62,672 bases of DNA from Holophagaceae bacterium (GTDB lineage Bacteria > Acidobacteriota > Holophagae > Holophagales > Holophagaceae), in the NCBI GenBank assembly GCA_025363715.1, contig JANYLR010000007.1:1-62672 (forward strand), given 5' to 3'. A program made the translations under genes and the position numbers. How positions within the stretch are numbered: position 1 is the first letter of the stretch; every line of letters starts with the position of its first letter. Positions 1 through 10,200 of this stretch are shown in pieces. The notes under the pieces were generated by a model. It did no database searches. It was not told the origin of the DNA and saw only the letters and a list, made by a program, of their open reading frames with translations.

Positions 1-1
1 G

Positions 2-844
2 CGGGAGGCCCTGAAGGAGAAGGGCGGCGATCCCCACTGGCTGGTGATGAGCGCCACGCCCATCCCCCGGTCCCTGGCCCTGGCGGTGTTCGGCGATCTG
101 GACCAAAGTGTCCTGGATGAACTGCCGCCGGGCCGCCAGCCCATCAGCACAAAGCTGCACAAGCCGGAATCCGCCGAACGGGTCTGGGAGCAGGTGCGCC
201 GCGAGCTGGAAAGCGGCCGCCAGGCCTTCGTGGTGAGCCCCAGCATCGACCCTTCTGACGAAGGCAAGGTGCAGTTGCGGGACATCCAGGCCATGGAATC
301 TTTGCTGCGCGGCATCTTCCCGGAGGAGGCCATCGAGGTGGTCCATGGCCGCCTGAAGGCCGATGACATGGCCGCCCGCATGGGTCGCTTCGTCTCCGGC
401 GAGGCCAAGATCCTGCTGGCCACCACGGTGATCGAGGTGGGCGTGGACGTGCCCAACGCCACGGTCATGGTGGTGGATCATGCGGAGCGTTTCGGCCTCA
501 GCCAGCTTCATCAGCTGCGGGGCCGGGTGGGGCGCGGCACCCAGCGCAGCCACTTCCACATGATCAGCGGTTCCGAAACGGAACGGCTCCAGACCCTGGT
601 CGAAACCCAGGATGGCTTCCGCATCGCCCAGCGGGACCTGGAACTGCGGGGCCCTGGCGAATTCTTCGGCGTGAAACAGGCGGGGCTGCCCCAGTTCCAG
701 GTGGCCGATCTGGTGCGGGATCGCGCCCTGCTACTGCGCTGTCGCGAGGCCGCGGACCGGGCGCTGGCCCTGGGCCTCAGCGAATCCCAGCTCGATTGGT
801 TGAAGCGGGAGCAGGCCCGGCTGAGGCTGGCGGAGATCAGCTAG
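2..844 (+). CDS. recG: ATP-dependent DNA helicase RecG, C-terminal part (5' end outside window)
   Basis: RecG unwinds and regresses stalled replication forks and branched recombination intermediates in the cytoplasm. The visible 280 codons begin inside helicase motif III (VMSATPIPRSLA) and run through the second RecA-like lobe: TTVIEVGVDVPNA (motif V region) and QLRGRVGRG (motif VI with its arginine finger). The tail GPGEFFGVKQAGLPQF is the typical RecG C-terminal wedge-contact region. The reading frame is open to the first base, so the start lies upstream of the window. It ends at a TAG, followed by a 200-base gap before the next gene. Mfd shares motifs III-VI, but the RecG-type GPGEFFG C-terminus and the ending just after it favour RecG. 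Confidence 0.95.
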   Translation, partial: REALKEKGGDPHWLVMSATPIPRSLALAVFGDLDQSVLDELPPGRQPISTKLHKPESAERVWEQVRRELESGRQAFVVSPSIDPSDEGKVQLRDIQAMESLLRGIFPEEAIEVVHGRLKADDMAARMGRFVSGEAKILLATTVIEVGVDVPNATVMVVDHAERFGLSQLHQLRGRVGRGTQRSHFHMISGSETERLQTLVETQDGFRIAQRDLELRGPGEFFGVKQAGLPQFQVADLVRDRALLLRCREAADRALALGLSESQLDWLKREQARLRLAEIS

Positions 845-915
845 GACCGAAGAGGACCCAGGCCCGGGAAGGACCAGCCAACCCCCTGGCATCCGGAGTG
901 GAGGCCCGATTTAAA

Positions 916-963
916 CCAGGTAACTTCATGGGCATGGAATGCCCGATGAAAGTTAACACCTGG
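916..963. repeat. Long imperfect inverted repeat upstream of porin gene
   Basis: Between recG and the porin-like gene, an arm starting CCAGGTAACTTCATGGGCAT is matched by a downstream arm ending in AACACCTGG, with two or three small bulges and a GGA-sized loop. It could form a hairpin of about 20 pairs. There is no T-tract, so a plain intrinsic terminator is not obvious. It could be an operator, a 5' leader structure of the downstream operon or a recG terminator. The rest of the 845-1045 gap shows nothing else I recognise. Confidence 0.5.
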
Positions 964-1045
964 GTGGTTAATGTCGATGGGTATCCGTACCTCAAAATTT
1001 GAAATCCCAAGCAATGCCCCGATGTGTTTGAGCAACGGCCCTGTC

Positions 1046-2302
1046 ATGGAGCGACCCGTGTCGACGAATCTGAAAGTGTGGGTGGCCCTGGTGGGCCTGC
1101 CGGTGATGTTGACAGCCCAGGAACCTGATTCCCGCTGGCGCCTCAGCGGCTTCGGAACCCTCGGCCTGGCTTCGAATTCCACCGATCTCGTTGAATATTC
1201 ACGGGAGCTCTCTCAACCGAAGGGAACCACCCGCCGCCTGAACGCGAAGCTGGACAGCCGGTTGGGGCTGCAGGTGAATGTCAACCTGAGCGAGGATTTC
1301 AGCTTCGTGGGTCAGGTCGTCAGCAAGTACCGCTATGACGGGACCTTCACCCCTGATCTGTCCTGGGCCTTCCTCAGCTATACGCCCACTTCGGGGGCCC
1401 AGGTTCGCGTCGGAAGGCTGGGTTGGGATGTGTTTCAGCTGGCCGACACGCGCAATGTGGGCTACTCCAACCTGTGGGCGCGGCCCCCGCTGGATTTCTA
1501 CGGCCCTTTGCAGGTTTCCAGCATGGATGGCGGGGATATCGCCTGGAGTACTCCCCTCGGCGAAGGTCAGAGCCTGCGGTTGAAGGTCTCAGCGGGCCAG
1601 GTCTGGGAGAAGATCCCCACCAGCTTTCCGGGCGAAGACCAGGAACTAAAAGGCGGGAAGCTGCTGGGCTCACTGGCCGAGTTCCAGGGGGAGAACCTCA
1701 ATTTCCGGGTGGCCTATGCACGATTCCGCACGACCCGGGACTTCATAACCCCAGTGGCCAGTCTTCGGGAAGGCGTCTACGCCTTCGCCTTGCTCTTGAA
1801 CGATCCCCTCCTGGCCCGGCAGGCCGATGCCATGGTGTTCAAGGATCAGGTGTTCCACTACTACTCGGCAGGCCTGAACTGGCAACAGGGCCCCCTCCGA
1901 ATCGACGGGGTGGCCGCGAGGGTGAATTCCGGCGCGCTGTTTTCCACCTTGAACGCCGGCTATGCGTCCATCGGCTACCGGGTGGAGGCCGTGGTTCCCT
2001 ACGTGCTGGCCTCGCGCATCGCCACCTCGAATCCCACCCCCTATGTGGGCGCCTTGCCCGGCCTTGGGCCTCAGGGTGCCGCCGTGGCCGAAGGCATTCA
2101 ACGTTTCCTAACCAACAGCAACGCGGACCAGAAGACCGTCGCCCTGGGCCTGCGTTGGGATTTCCACCCCAAGGCAGCCTTGAAGATCCAGGTGGACCGG
2201 GTATCGGCTGATTCCAAGGCCACCATGCTTTGGCCCCATACCAGCCCCGGCTGGGATGGCAAGGCCACCCTCGCATCCGTCGTCCTCGACTTCGTGTTCT
2301 GA
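1046..2302 (+). CDS. Outer-membrane porin-like beta-barrel protein
   Basis: A 418-residue secreted protein. I chose the internal ATG at 1046 because it directly precedes a signal-peptide-like stretch (MERPVSTNLK, then VWVALVGLPVMLTAQ); the upstream in-frame ATG at 971 would place 25 non-hydrophobic residues before it. The mature part is rich in alternating aromatic/polar strands (WRLSGFGTLGLASN, LNFRVAYARFR, LRIDGVAARV) and ends in a strand with terminal phenylalanine (SVVLDFVF), typical of barrel proteins recognised by the BAM machinery. It is followed after 7 bases by a PstS-like protein and then a hybrid kinase, so the three probably form one operon in which the porin admits a solute and the kinase senses something related. 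Substrate unknown. Confidence 0.75.
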   Translation: MERPVSTNLKVWVALVGLPVMLTAQEPDSRWRLSGFGTLGLASNSTDLVEYSRELSQPKGTTRRLNAKLDSRLGLQVNVNLSEDFSFVGQVVSKYRYDGTFTPDLSWAFLSYTPTSGAQVRVGRLGWDVFQLADTRNVGYSNLWARPPLDFYGPLQVSSMDGGDIAWSTPLGEGQSLRLKVSAGQVWEKIPTSFPGEDQELKGGKLLGSLAEFQGENLNFRVAYARFRTTRDFITPVASLREGVYAFALLLNDPLLARQADAMVFKDQVFHYYSAGLNWQQGPLRIDGVAARVNSGALFSTLNAGYASIGYRVEAVVPYVLASRIATSNPTPYVGALPGLGPQGAAVAEGIQRFLTNSNADQKTVALGLRWDFHPKAALKIQVDRVSADSKATMLWPHTSPGWDGKATLASVVLDFVF

Positions 2303-2309
2303 GGGCGCC

Positions 2310-2753
2310 ATGCGACATTCACCCCTTCGATCGTTTTGTTTCCTCCCTCTTCTGCTGGCGATGCTGGCGACCGCACCTCTCGTGGCAGGTGAGCCCGTCG
2401 TCATCGTGAACCTGCAAAGCGGCGTGGAAAAACTCACCCACGATGAAGTGACCAGCCTGTTCATGGGCCGGCAGAAGCGGCTGCCCTCCGGCATCGTGGC
2501 CCTTCCCGTGGAGCAGGCCCAGCCGGTGGCGACCCGGGCCCGCTTCTATCAGCTGCTGGTGAAGAAGGATCTGCCCGATATCAACGCCTACTGGGCCCGC
2601 CTCTTCTTCTCGGGCCAGGCCCAGCCCCCGCGCCAGGTGAACAGCGCGGCCGAAGTCCTGGAACTGGTGGCCGGAAACAAAGGTGCCATTGGCGTGGTGG
2701 ATGCATCCCTGGTGGATCGTCGCGTTCGGGTGGTGCTGGACTTCGGAAGATAG
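2310..2753 (+). CDS. Short PstS-like periplasmic binding protein
   Basis: A 147-residue protein with a signal peptide (LPLLLAMLATAPLVAG). The mature sequence VVIVNLQSGVEKLTHDEVTSLFMGRQKRLPSG resembles the start of phosphate-ABC-type substrate-binding domains, and the later ARFYQLLVKK...YWARLFFSGQ and NKGAIGVVDASLV blocks also fit that family. At under 150 residues it has only about half of a classical two-lobe binding protein, a size common for PBP-like orphan proteins near sensor kinases. It lies 7 bases after the porin-like gene and 8 before the kinase gene, suggesting it is an accessory ligand-binding protein for the kinase rather than part of an ABC transporter; no permease or ATPase is nearby. 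Confidence 0.7.
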   Translation: MRHSPLRSFCFLPLLLAMLATAPLVAGEPVVIVNLQSGVEKLTHDEVTSLFMGRQKRLPSGIVALPVEQAQPVATRARFYQLLVKKDLPDINAYWARLFFSGQAQPPRQVNSAAEVLELVAGNKGAIGVVDASLVDRRVRVVLDFGR

Positions 2754-2761
2754 GAGTCAGG

Positions 2762-4579
2762 TTGCCGAGCCGTCGACTCCGATCGAGCATCGTCCTTAGA
2801 ACCACCCTGCTGGTACTCGGGGTGGCTCTCGGGATCGGACTGGTGGCGAATGGAATCGTGGGTCAGGTGGCCCTTCACTATGAGATCGCTCGTGCCCGGG
2901 GTCAGGTGTCCGGGCTGCTGGCGGTGGTGGAGCCTTCGGCCAGCGCGGCCTGCTTCGTAGGTGATCAGCGCCTGGCCCAGGAGACGGCCCTGGGCCTGCT
3001 GAATTCCCCCAGCATCGCCGTGGTGGAGATCCGTGGCTTGGGTGGGGTTCTGGCCAAGGCCCAGCGGCTGGGTGGCAGCCCGACCACGGAGGAGATCGTC
3101 CGGCCCGTGCCCTCGCCCTTCGCCAAGGACACCACCGTGGGCGAAATCCGCGTCTTCCCCGACGCGGCGGAGACGGCGCGGAGCGTGGCCCGCCATGTAT
3201 GGGTGCTCAGGGGCTTGATTTTGGTCATGGCAACCGTGGTGGGGATCGCGGTGGCGATGACGGTCATGCGCACGGTGGTCCGGCCCATCAAGGTGATCTC
3301 GGATCGGCTCGGCGGACTGGATGCCCACCAAGGCTCGCGCCTCGAATCACCCCCAGGGCATGAGGCCGATGAGATCGGCCGCCTGGTGTTGGACGTCAAC
3401 CGGGCCCTGGAGGCGGTGGAGCAGCAGCACCGGCTGGAGCAGCAGGTGAAGGATGCCCATGCCCAGAAGATCACCAGCCTGGGGCGGCTCGCGGGCGGCG
3501 TGGCCCACGATTTCAACAACATGCTGGGTGGCATCATGGCCTATGCGGATCTGCTGCTCACCGAGGAGACCGAGCCCAAGCGGCAGAAGTACCTGCAGAA
3601 CATCCTCAATGCCGCCAAGCGCTCCAGCGAACTCACCTCGAAACTGCTGGCCTTCGGCCGACGAGGGAAGAACCGGGTGGAGAACGTGGTGCTGAGCACC
3701 GCCGTGCAGGAATGCCTGTCGATCCTCCAGCCTTCCATGCCTCCGGATCTGCGGGTGAGCACCAGCCTTGACAAGGGCCTCTCGGTCGACGGGGACCCTG
3801 CACAGATCCAGCAGGTGCTCATGAACCTCTGCCTCAACGCCATCGAGGCCATGCCCAGCCAGGGCATCCTCGGCATCACGACTCGGGTGGTCAACCTGGG
3901 GGCAATGGAAGCGTCTGCGCACCGGCTGGAACCGGGGTCCTACGTCATGCTCGAAGTCTCCGACACGGGCATTGGCATCAGCAAGGAGCTGCTTCCCCAG
4001 ATCTTCGAGCCCTTCTTCACCACCAAGATCATGAAGGGGGAGATGGGCACAGGCCTCGGTCTGTCCACGGTGTATGGCATCCTCGAGGCCCATCATGGGG
4101 TCATCGAGGTCGACTCCAGGCAGGGCCTCGGGACTACCTTCCACGTGCTGCTGCCCCCGGGGAGCCTCAGCCCCGAACAGCCCCCCCAGAAAAGGGCCCT
4201 CGACTTCGGGAAGGGGATCGTCCTGGTGGTGGAGGATGAGCCCATCCTCCGGGAGGTGGCCCAGAGCGCCCTCGAAAGCCTGGGATATGCGGTGGAGACC
4301 GCCGAGCATGGCCGGGCCGGCGTGGCAGCCTATCGGGCCAGGCACAGTGAACTGCTGGCGGTGCTGCTGGATCTGAAGATGCCCGTCATGGGCGGTCAAG
4401 AGGCCTTTGCCCAGATGCGAGGGATCGATGCCACCGTGCCCGTCATCATCTGCACCGGCTACGGCGAGAACGAGGAAGTGCAGGCACTCCTCAGCCAGGG
4501 GGCGGCTGGATTGCTCTCCAAGCCCTATCGGATCCTGGAACTGTCCGCTGCTCTGCAAAGGTTCAAGGCGAAGCACTGA
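2762..4579 (+). CDS. Hybrid sensor histidine kinase / response regulator
   Basis: A 605-residue membrane kinase. The start is a TTG with a good AGGAG six bases upstream. Order of parts: TM segment (about residues 10-36), periplasmic sensor region (37-147), second TM (about 148-170), HAMP-like linker, coiled coil, HisKA dimerisation domain with phospho-accepting H249 in [11 protein letters not shown], HATPase_c with LMNLCLNAIEAM (N box), SDTGIGI (G1) and GTGLGLSTVYGI (G2), and a C-terminal receiver with phospho-acceptor D537 in LLDLKMPVMGG. No DNA-binding output domain is fused, so the signal probably passes to another partner. It is the last gene of the porin/PstS-like set, and the periplasmic partner may be its ligand-presenting protein. 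Confidence 0.9.
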   Translation: MPSRRLRSSIVLRTTLLVLGVALGIGLVANGIVGQVALHYEIARARGQVSGLLAVVEPSASAACFVGDQRLAQETALGLLNSPSIAVVEIRGLGGVLAKAQRLGGSPTTEEIVRPVPSPFAKDTTVGEIRVFPDAAETARSVARHVWVLRGLILVMATVVGIAVAMTVMRTVVRPIKVISDRLGGLDAHQGSRLESPPGHEADEIGRLVLDVNRALEAVEQQHRLEQQVKDAHAQKITSLGRLAGGVAHDFNNMLGGIMAYADLLLTEETEPKRQKYLQNILNAAKRSSELTSKLLAFGRRGKNRVENVVLSTAVQECLSILQPSMPPDLRVSTSLDKGLSVDGDPAQIQQVLMNLCLNAIEAMPSQGILGITTRVVNLGAMEASAHRLEPGSYVMLEVSDTGIGISKELLPQIFEPFFTTKIMKGEMGTGLGLSTVYGILEAHHGVIEVDSRQGLGTTFHVLLPPGSLSPEQPPQKRALDFGKGIVLVVEDEPILREVAQSALESLGYAVETAEHGRAGVAAYRARHSELLAVLLDLKMPVMGGQEAFAQMRGIDATVPVIICTGYGENEEVQALLSQGAAGLLSKPYRILELSAALQRFKAKH

Positions 4580-4590
4580 GCCTGGCGGAA

Positions 4591-4620
4591 CCTGAGGCGG
4601 GGAATCGGCTCCCCGTCAGG
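4591..4620. terminator. Hairpin between two convergent kinase genes
   Basis: CCTGA-CGGGGA, a six-base ATCGGC loop, then TCCCCG-TCAGG pair with only a GG bulge. The hairpin sits just after the + strand kinase and overlaps the stop codon of the - strand kinase, so it could terminate both transcripts. There is no strong T-tract. Confidence 0.55.
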
Positions 4621-7255
4621 ACGCCAGGACTTCTCGTACCTTGCGCAGCAGCGAATCCGGGCTGAGCGGCTTCGAGATGTAGTGGATGCCTGCTTCCAGA
4701 ATGCCCTTCTGGTTGATGATGTCGGCCGTGTAGCCGCTCATGAACAAGGTCTTGACCTCTGGCTTGATGGCCATGATGGTGTCGTAGACCTCTTTCCCGT
4801 TCATGCGCGGCATGACCACGTCCAGCAGGACGAAGTCGATTTCCTCGACATGTTCCCGGAACTTCAGGATGGCCTCGTCTCCGTCGAGGGCGAGGATGAC
4901 CCGGTAGCCTCCGGAGACCAGTACCTCCTGGGCCAGTCTGCGGACTTCATCGTTGTCTTCGGCCACCAGGATGGTTTCGGTCCCACCCGTGGCGGGAGCC
5001 AGGGCGGCCTTCTCCTGCTCGGGCCCATCATGCAGAACGATGGGCAGGTAGATCTTGAAGGTGGTGCCGATGCCCTGCTCGCTGTAGACGCTGATGTCGC
5101 CATCATGCTGCTTGACGATCCCGTAGAGAATGGACAGGCCCAGGCCAGTCCCCTTGCCGACGGCCTTCGTGCTGAAGAAGGGCTCGAAGATTCGCTGCTT
5201 CACGTCCTCGGCCATGCCCAGGCCGTTGTCTGAAACGGAGATGACCGCGTAGTCGCCGGGGGTGACGTACTCATGCTTGATCATCTGGTCCGCCGTGAGC
5301 CTGATCTGCTCGGTGCTGACGCAGAGCAAGCCGCCATTGGGCATGGAATCCCGGGCGTTGGTCACCAGGTTCAGCAGCACCTGTTCGATCTGCCCCACGT
5401 CCACCAGGATCGGCAGCGGGTGGGGGTTCATGTCGAAGGACAACTCGATGTCTTCGCCGAGCACCCGGAACAGCAAATTGCCCATGCCGTCGACGATCTC
5501 GTTCAGGTCGGCCTTCTTGAGGCTGATGATCTGCTTCCGGCTGAAGGCCAGCAGGCTCCTGGTCAGCTGGGCGGCCTTCTCGCTCGCGGACAGCAGGTGT
5601 GACAGGTGCTTCATGGCCTGGCTGCCAGAAGCGATGCCCTTCTTCAGCAGATTGCCGTAGCCGATGATGACCGTGAGGAGGTTGTTGAAGTCGTGGGCAA
5701 CGCCGCCGGCCAGGGTGCCGATGGCCTCCATCTTCTGCGACTGGCGCAGGAGCGTTTCGAGGTGCTTCTTTTCGGTGATGTCCTCGAAGATGCCGTCGAT
5801 CCAGAGCAGGCGGCCAGCCGCGTCCCGGTGCGACTTGGCATTGACGGACACCCAAACCGGCTCCCCATCCTTCTTGTGCATGAGGAGTTCCCGGTTCCTC
5901 GCGGTGCCTGCGTTGAGAATTTCCTTGAGGAATTGCGGGCGCTCTTCGGATCGTTGATACAGGCTCGAAATGGAGATTTCCAGCAGCTCCTCGGGAGTGT
6001 CGAAGCCGAACATCTTCGCCATGGCGGGATTGGCTTGCAGGAATCTTCCATCATCTCCGCCGCTGGTCCGGTAGATGCCCAGGGTCAAATTGTCCACCAG
6101 GGAGTGGTAGCGTTCTTCGCTCCTGCGGAGGTCTTCTTCCGCTTTGTTGCGGACGTGGATGTAGAACAGAAGGGCGATCAGTCCCGCGCCCAGGCCGGAC
6201 ATGCCGACCACCAGACCCCAGAACAGGTTCTTGTTGAGCGTGTAGAAGCGGGGTGGTTCGTTGATCACCCGGCTTCCTGACGGGAACTCGGCATCGATCA
6301 GGTCAAAACGCTTGAGCTGGTTGTAATCGAACAGGTAGCGGTTGGGGCTTTCCATGACGACGGGAATGGCATCCGGCGATTCACCGGCGAGAATCCGCAG
6401 GGCAAGCTCTCCGGCGCTGGTGCCCTGGGCTTTGCCGCTGGTCAGCTTGCCCCCGACAATTCCATGGCCCAGGTAGAAATCCCACAGGCCATAGACGGGG
6501 ACCGCGCTGTGCTTCGAAAGCAGGCTGGCGATCTCGAAGTATTCGAAGAAGGTGCCGGACCGGTCCTGTTGGTAGATGGTGAGGAAGACCAGACTGTCGC
6601 TGCCCAGCTTGGAGACTGTCGATAGGATCTCCGGCATGCCATGGTCATCCAACAGGTGGATGGCGACCTTCTCTCGGTATTTCGGGGCCAGCTCGAGGAG
6701 GGTCTGATGGACGATCTTTCCCGTAGTGGTGTTGTCGACCACGATGTAGATGTGCTTGACCGCTGGGTGTAGGCGGATCATCAAGTCCAGGTTGGCGGCG
6801 ATGTCGGCATCCTCGTTGACGCCGGTGTAAAGGGTCTGACCCCGGAGGTCCTCCGGCTTGAACCAGTTGACCCCGCAGAAGGCGACCGGAATGTCGCCGA
6901 AGGTGTCGTTGCGATAGAGCCGCAGGAAGTTGAAGGCATCGTTATCGGTGGCCACGATGGCATCGAAGCGGATGTGCTTGAATTTCACCTGGTAGGTTTC
7001 ATGCAGGAGGCGGAAGTAGTCCTTGTCGAAGGACCATTTCGTATCCATGTAGGCGATGTAGAACTTGATCTGGCCCTGCTTGGGGCTCATGGCCTCGATC
7101 ACGCCCTGGGTCTGTTCATCCGTCCACTTGAACCCCTGGTGGTACGAATTGAGGATGAGGACGTTTTTCTTGATGTCTGGGCTGGCCGACGGCTGACCGA
7201 AACCTTGAGTCTGCAACAGGAAGGTGGCCAGGATGGCCAGGGCCACCCGCATCAC
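4616..7255 (-). CDS. Periplasmic-binding-protein-like sensor, PAS, hybrid histidine kinase/receiver
   Basis: An 879-residue protein. A signal/anchor sequence leads into an extracytoplasmic region of about 300 residues ([20 protein letters not shown] ... [14 protein letters not shown] ... [18 protein letters not shown]) that resembles the ABC-type substrate-binding family PF04392. A TM segment follows near residues 347-367, then a PAS domain ([14 protein letters not shown] onward), HisKA with H521 in [11 protein letters not shown], HATPase_c ([13 protein letters not shown]) and a receiver with D812 ([11 protein letters not shown]). Start: GTG at 7255 overlaps the upstream stop as GTGA, with ATG three bases on as the alternative. 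Either choice makes it translationally coupled to the propeller kinase upstream, so the two probably share a signalling pathway. Confidence 0.88.
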   Translation of the reverse strand: MMRVALAILATFLLQTQGFGQPSASPDIKKNVLILNSYHQGFKWTDEQTQGVIEAMSPKQGQIKFYIAYMDTKWSFDKDYFRLLHETYQVKFKHIRFDAIVATDNDAFNFLRLYRNDTFGDIPVAFCGVNWFKPEDLRGQTLYTGVNEDADIAANLDLMIRLHPAVKHIYIVVDNTTTGKIVHQTLLELAPKYREKVAIHLLDDHGMPEILSTVSKLGSDSLVFLTIYQQDRSGTFFEYFEIASLLSKHSAVPVYGLWDFYLGHGIVGGKLTSGKAQGTSAGELALRILAGESPDAIPVVMESPNRYLFDYNQLKRFDLIDAEFPSGSRVINEPPRFYTLNKNLFWGLVVGMSGLGAGLIALLFYIHVRNKAEEDLRRSEERYHSLVDNLTLGIYRTSGGDDGRFLQANPAMAKMFGFDTPEELLEISISSLYQRSEERPQFLKEILNAGTARNRELLMHKKDGEPVWVSVNAKSHRDAAGRLLWIDGIFEDITEKKHLETLLRQSQKMEAIGTLAGGVAHDFNNLLTVIIGYGNLLKKGIASGSQAMKHLSHLLSASEKAAQLTRSLLAFSRKQIISLKKADLNEIVDGMGNLLFRVLGEDIELSFDMNPHPLPILVDVGQIEQVLLNLVTNARDSMPNGGLLCVSTEQIRLTADQMIKHEYVTPGDYAVISVSDNGLGMAEDVKQRIFEPFFSTKAVGKGTGLGLSILYGIVKQHDGDISVYSEQGIGTTFKIYLPIVLHDGPEQEKAALAPATGGTETILVAEDNDEVRRLAQEVLVSGGYRVILALDGDEAILKFREHVEEIDFVLLDVVMPRMNGKEVYDTIMAIKPEVKTLFMSGYTADIINQKGILEAGIHYISKPLSPDSLLRKVREVLAS

Positions 7256-10200
7256 AGGTCGAGCCTCGGTTGGGATGGGGGGATCTTCACGATGAAGGTT
7301 GTGCCCTCACCAGGCTGGGAATGCAGGCGAAGTTCACCTCCCAGGAGATCGGTGAATTTTTTCACCAGCGTGAGGCCCAGGCCTGTACCGCCAAATTTCC
7401 GAGTGGTGCTATCGTCGGCCTGTTCGAATTCATCGAAGACCTTGACCTGCTGTTCTTGGGTCATCCCGATGCCGCTGTCCCGGACCATCAGCATCAGGCT
7501 TTCGCCTTCCGACCAGGCCCGGAGCAGCACCTGCCCGGAGTTGGTGAACTTGGCTGCATTGCTCAGGAGGTTCACGAGAATCTGGCGGAGGCGGGTGGGG
7601 TCGGAACAGAAGGGCGCGGGAACGTCCTGGATGTCCAGTTCGAATCCGTTCCGGTTCTTCTCTACCAGCGGGCGGACCGTGGCGTCCAGATCCTGAAGGA
7701 AGGCGCGGAGGTTGATGGCCTGGGGATCCAGGCGGAGGTACCCAGCCTCGATCTTGGACACATCGAGGATGTCGTCGATCAAACCCAGCAGGTGCCTGCC
7801 GGCGCTCTGGATTTTTCCTGCATCCTTCTTCAGGCCTTCCAAGGCCGGGTCCCGCATGTCCTCCTGAAGGATTTCCGAATAGAGCAGGATGGCATTCAGG
7901 GGGGTGCGCAATTCGTGGCTCATGTTGGCCAGGAAGGCGCTCTTGGCCTTGGAGGCTGCCACCAGGGCCGAGGTCTGCCGGGCCACTTCGTCAATGAGCT
8001 CGCGGTTGCGCTGCTCGAGCCGGGTCTGCCGGATCTTGACCAGCAGGATGATCAAGCACCCCAGCCCAAGCAGCCCGAGGAGTCTCACCCACCCCTTCTC
8101 CCACCAGGCTGGACGGACCAGGAAGTGGAAGGTGGTCACCGGACCGAGCACCCCTTGCTGTGTGATGCCGCGGAGTTCCAGCGTATGCGGACCGGCCGGG
8201 AGGCCCGCGTAACGGAGGGAAGGGGTGTCCAGGCGGATCCAGTCGGTGTCGACGCCGGAGAGCTTGGCGGAATAGTACAGAGCATCCTGAATCTGATAGT
8301 TCGGAACCATGAATCGCACTTCCAGTTCGTTCCGATCGCGGGGCAACTCCGCCAAAGGATCCCGCAGGTCGAGTTCCTGGGTGGCCACACGGGCCGACAG
8401 GAGGAGGGGGGGGCGAAGCTCGGGTGGCGGCGTCTGGGCCTGGGGATCGTGGCTCATCAGGCCGGAAGGCGTCCCGATCCAGATCCGGCCCGGCTCCACC
8501 AGCATGGCGCCCTGGTCGCACTCTGGGTGGACGATGCGATCCTCGGAGCCCAGGAGGCGAATCCGGTGCGGGGCCTGGTCGTCGACATAGCCCAGTCCAA
8601 AGGTGGTGCCGATCCAGATCCTGCCCCCGGTGCCGATGCCGACGCTGTAGATGACCAGGTTCTTGCCGGGAACCGTGAAGTCCAGGGTCCCCGTCCGCAC
8701 CATTCGGCCCTCCTGCATGCGGTGGAGGGTGAGGGCCGCGCGGGTCTTGTAGCCGATGACCAGCCGTCCGTCCGGGCTCGTGGCGGCCACATAGGGGAGC
8801 TCGGGAAGCAGGTCGGGAACACTCTGCCAGCTGCCGTGGCTCCAGAGAGAGCCGGACTGGCCGTGCAGCAGCAGGAGTTCCCCACTCGGCAGCGTCAGGA
8901 GGCCGCGCACCTCGCGAGGAGGCGGGCCCTGCATCGGCATGGCCTGCCAGGTCCAGCCCGTGCCGGTCTGGGTGCCCCGAACAACATGGCCTTCCTCGTC
9001 GGCCACCCATGGGTGGCCATCCAGATCGACCGTGAGACCCGCTGTGATGCGGGCGACGGGCAGGAGCTCGATCCGGATGGTCCGCGCCAGCAGGGTGCGC
9101 GTGTCCACCTGGTGGACGATGCCGCCTGGACTGCCCACTGCCCACATAGTGTCTCCCTGGCCCCGGGCGAGGTTCAGGAACCGGCCCCGCAGCACCTGCT
9201 TGAACCGCTTACCCCGCTCCACCCACAGGCCGGCATCGGTACCCACCCACAGTTTCCCTTGGCGATCCCGGAGCATCTGCCAGGTGGTATCCAAGGGCAA
9301 CCCGTCCTGGGGCCCAAAGGTGCGCCAGCGGCTGTTTCCCAGGGCTCGCAGAACCCCTTTGTCGGTGCGGAACCAGAGGCCCCCTTCCTGGTCCACCATG
9401 CCGCCCCGGGCATCATCCTGGGCATGACCGAACTGCTCACGTCGGCTGCCGCGCACCCGCCAGAGCCCGGAAGCGGTGTCCACCCAGACCCAGCCTTCGG
9501 CATCGCGGCTGAGCTTGGAGATGTGGCTGTAGCCCCCAGCCATCTTCGCCCCGATCCAGGTGCGGACACCTTCGGCCGGCAGACGCCAGAGGGAGCTGCT
9601 GGTGCGCACCCAGAGGTCCCGATCCCCATCCACGGCGATGTCCCGGAGGATCTCTCCCGGAGCGAATCGAGGAGAATCCACCCGTATCCAGCCATCCTGC
9701 CGCCAGTACCAGATGCTATTCGAGGTGATGGCCCAGGCGCCGGAAAGGGAGGGGTGGGCGAACAGGTGGGTCGGCAGTTCAGCACCCGGCCATGGGGTAG
9801 GAATGATGAAGCCGTTGGGTGCATGTTCCACCCGGATACCCTGCGAAGTGAGCACCCAGAGATGGTCCTCGGCATCCCGGGCGACCTCCTGCACGGAACC
9901 TCGGGGGATGCCCTCGCCCTCTCCGAAGATCCTCGATTGGCCATGGCTGATCCGGGCCAGACCACCGTCCGTGCCCACCCAGACCGCCCCATCCTTGTCC
10001 ACGAACAGACTCAGAACGAATCCCGTGGGCAGGGGGCCCGTGAAGGGGGAGAACCCTCGGCCGTCGAAAAAGGAGAGCCCGCCCTCGGTGCCAACCCAGA
10101 GCTGGCCCGCCTGATCCTGCACCATCGCCGAGACCACTTCGCTGCCCAGGCCCTGCTCCGTGCCGTAGCGACGCACAGGCAGACTGCCGAGAACCTGGGC

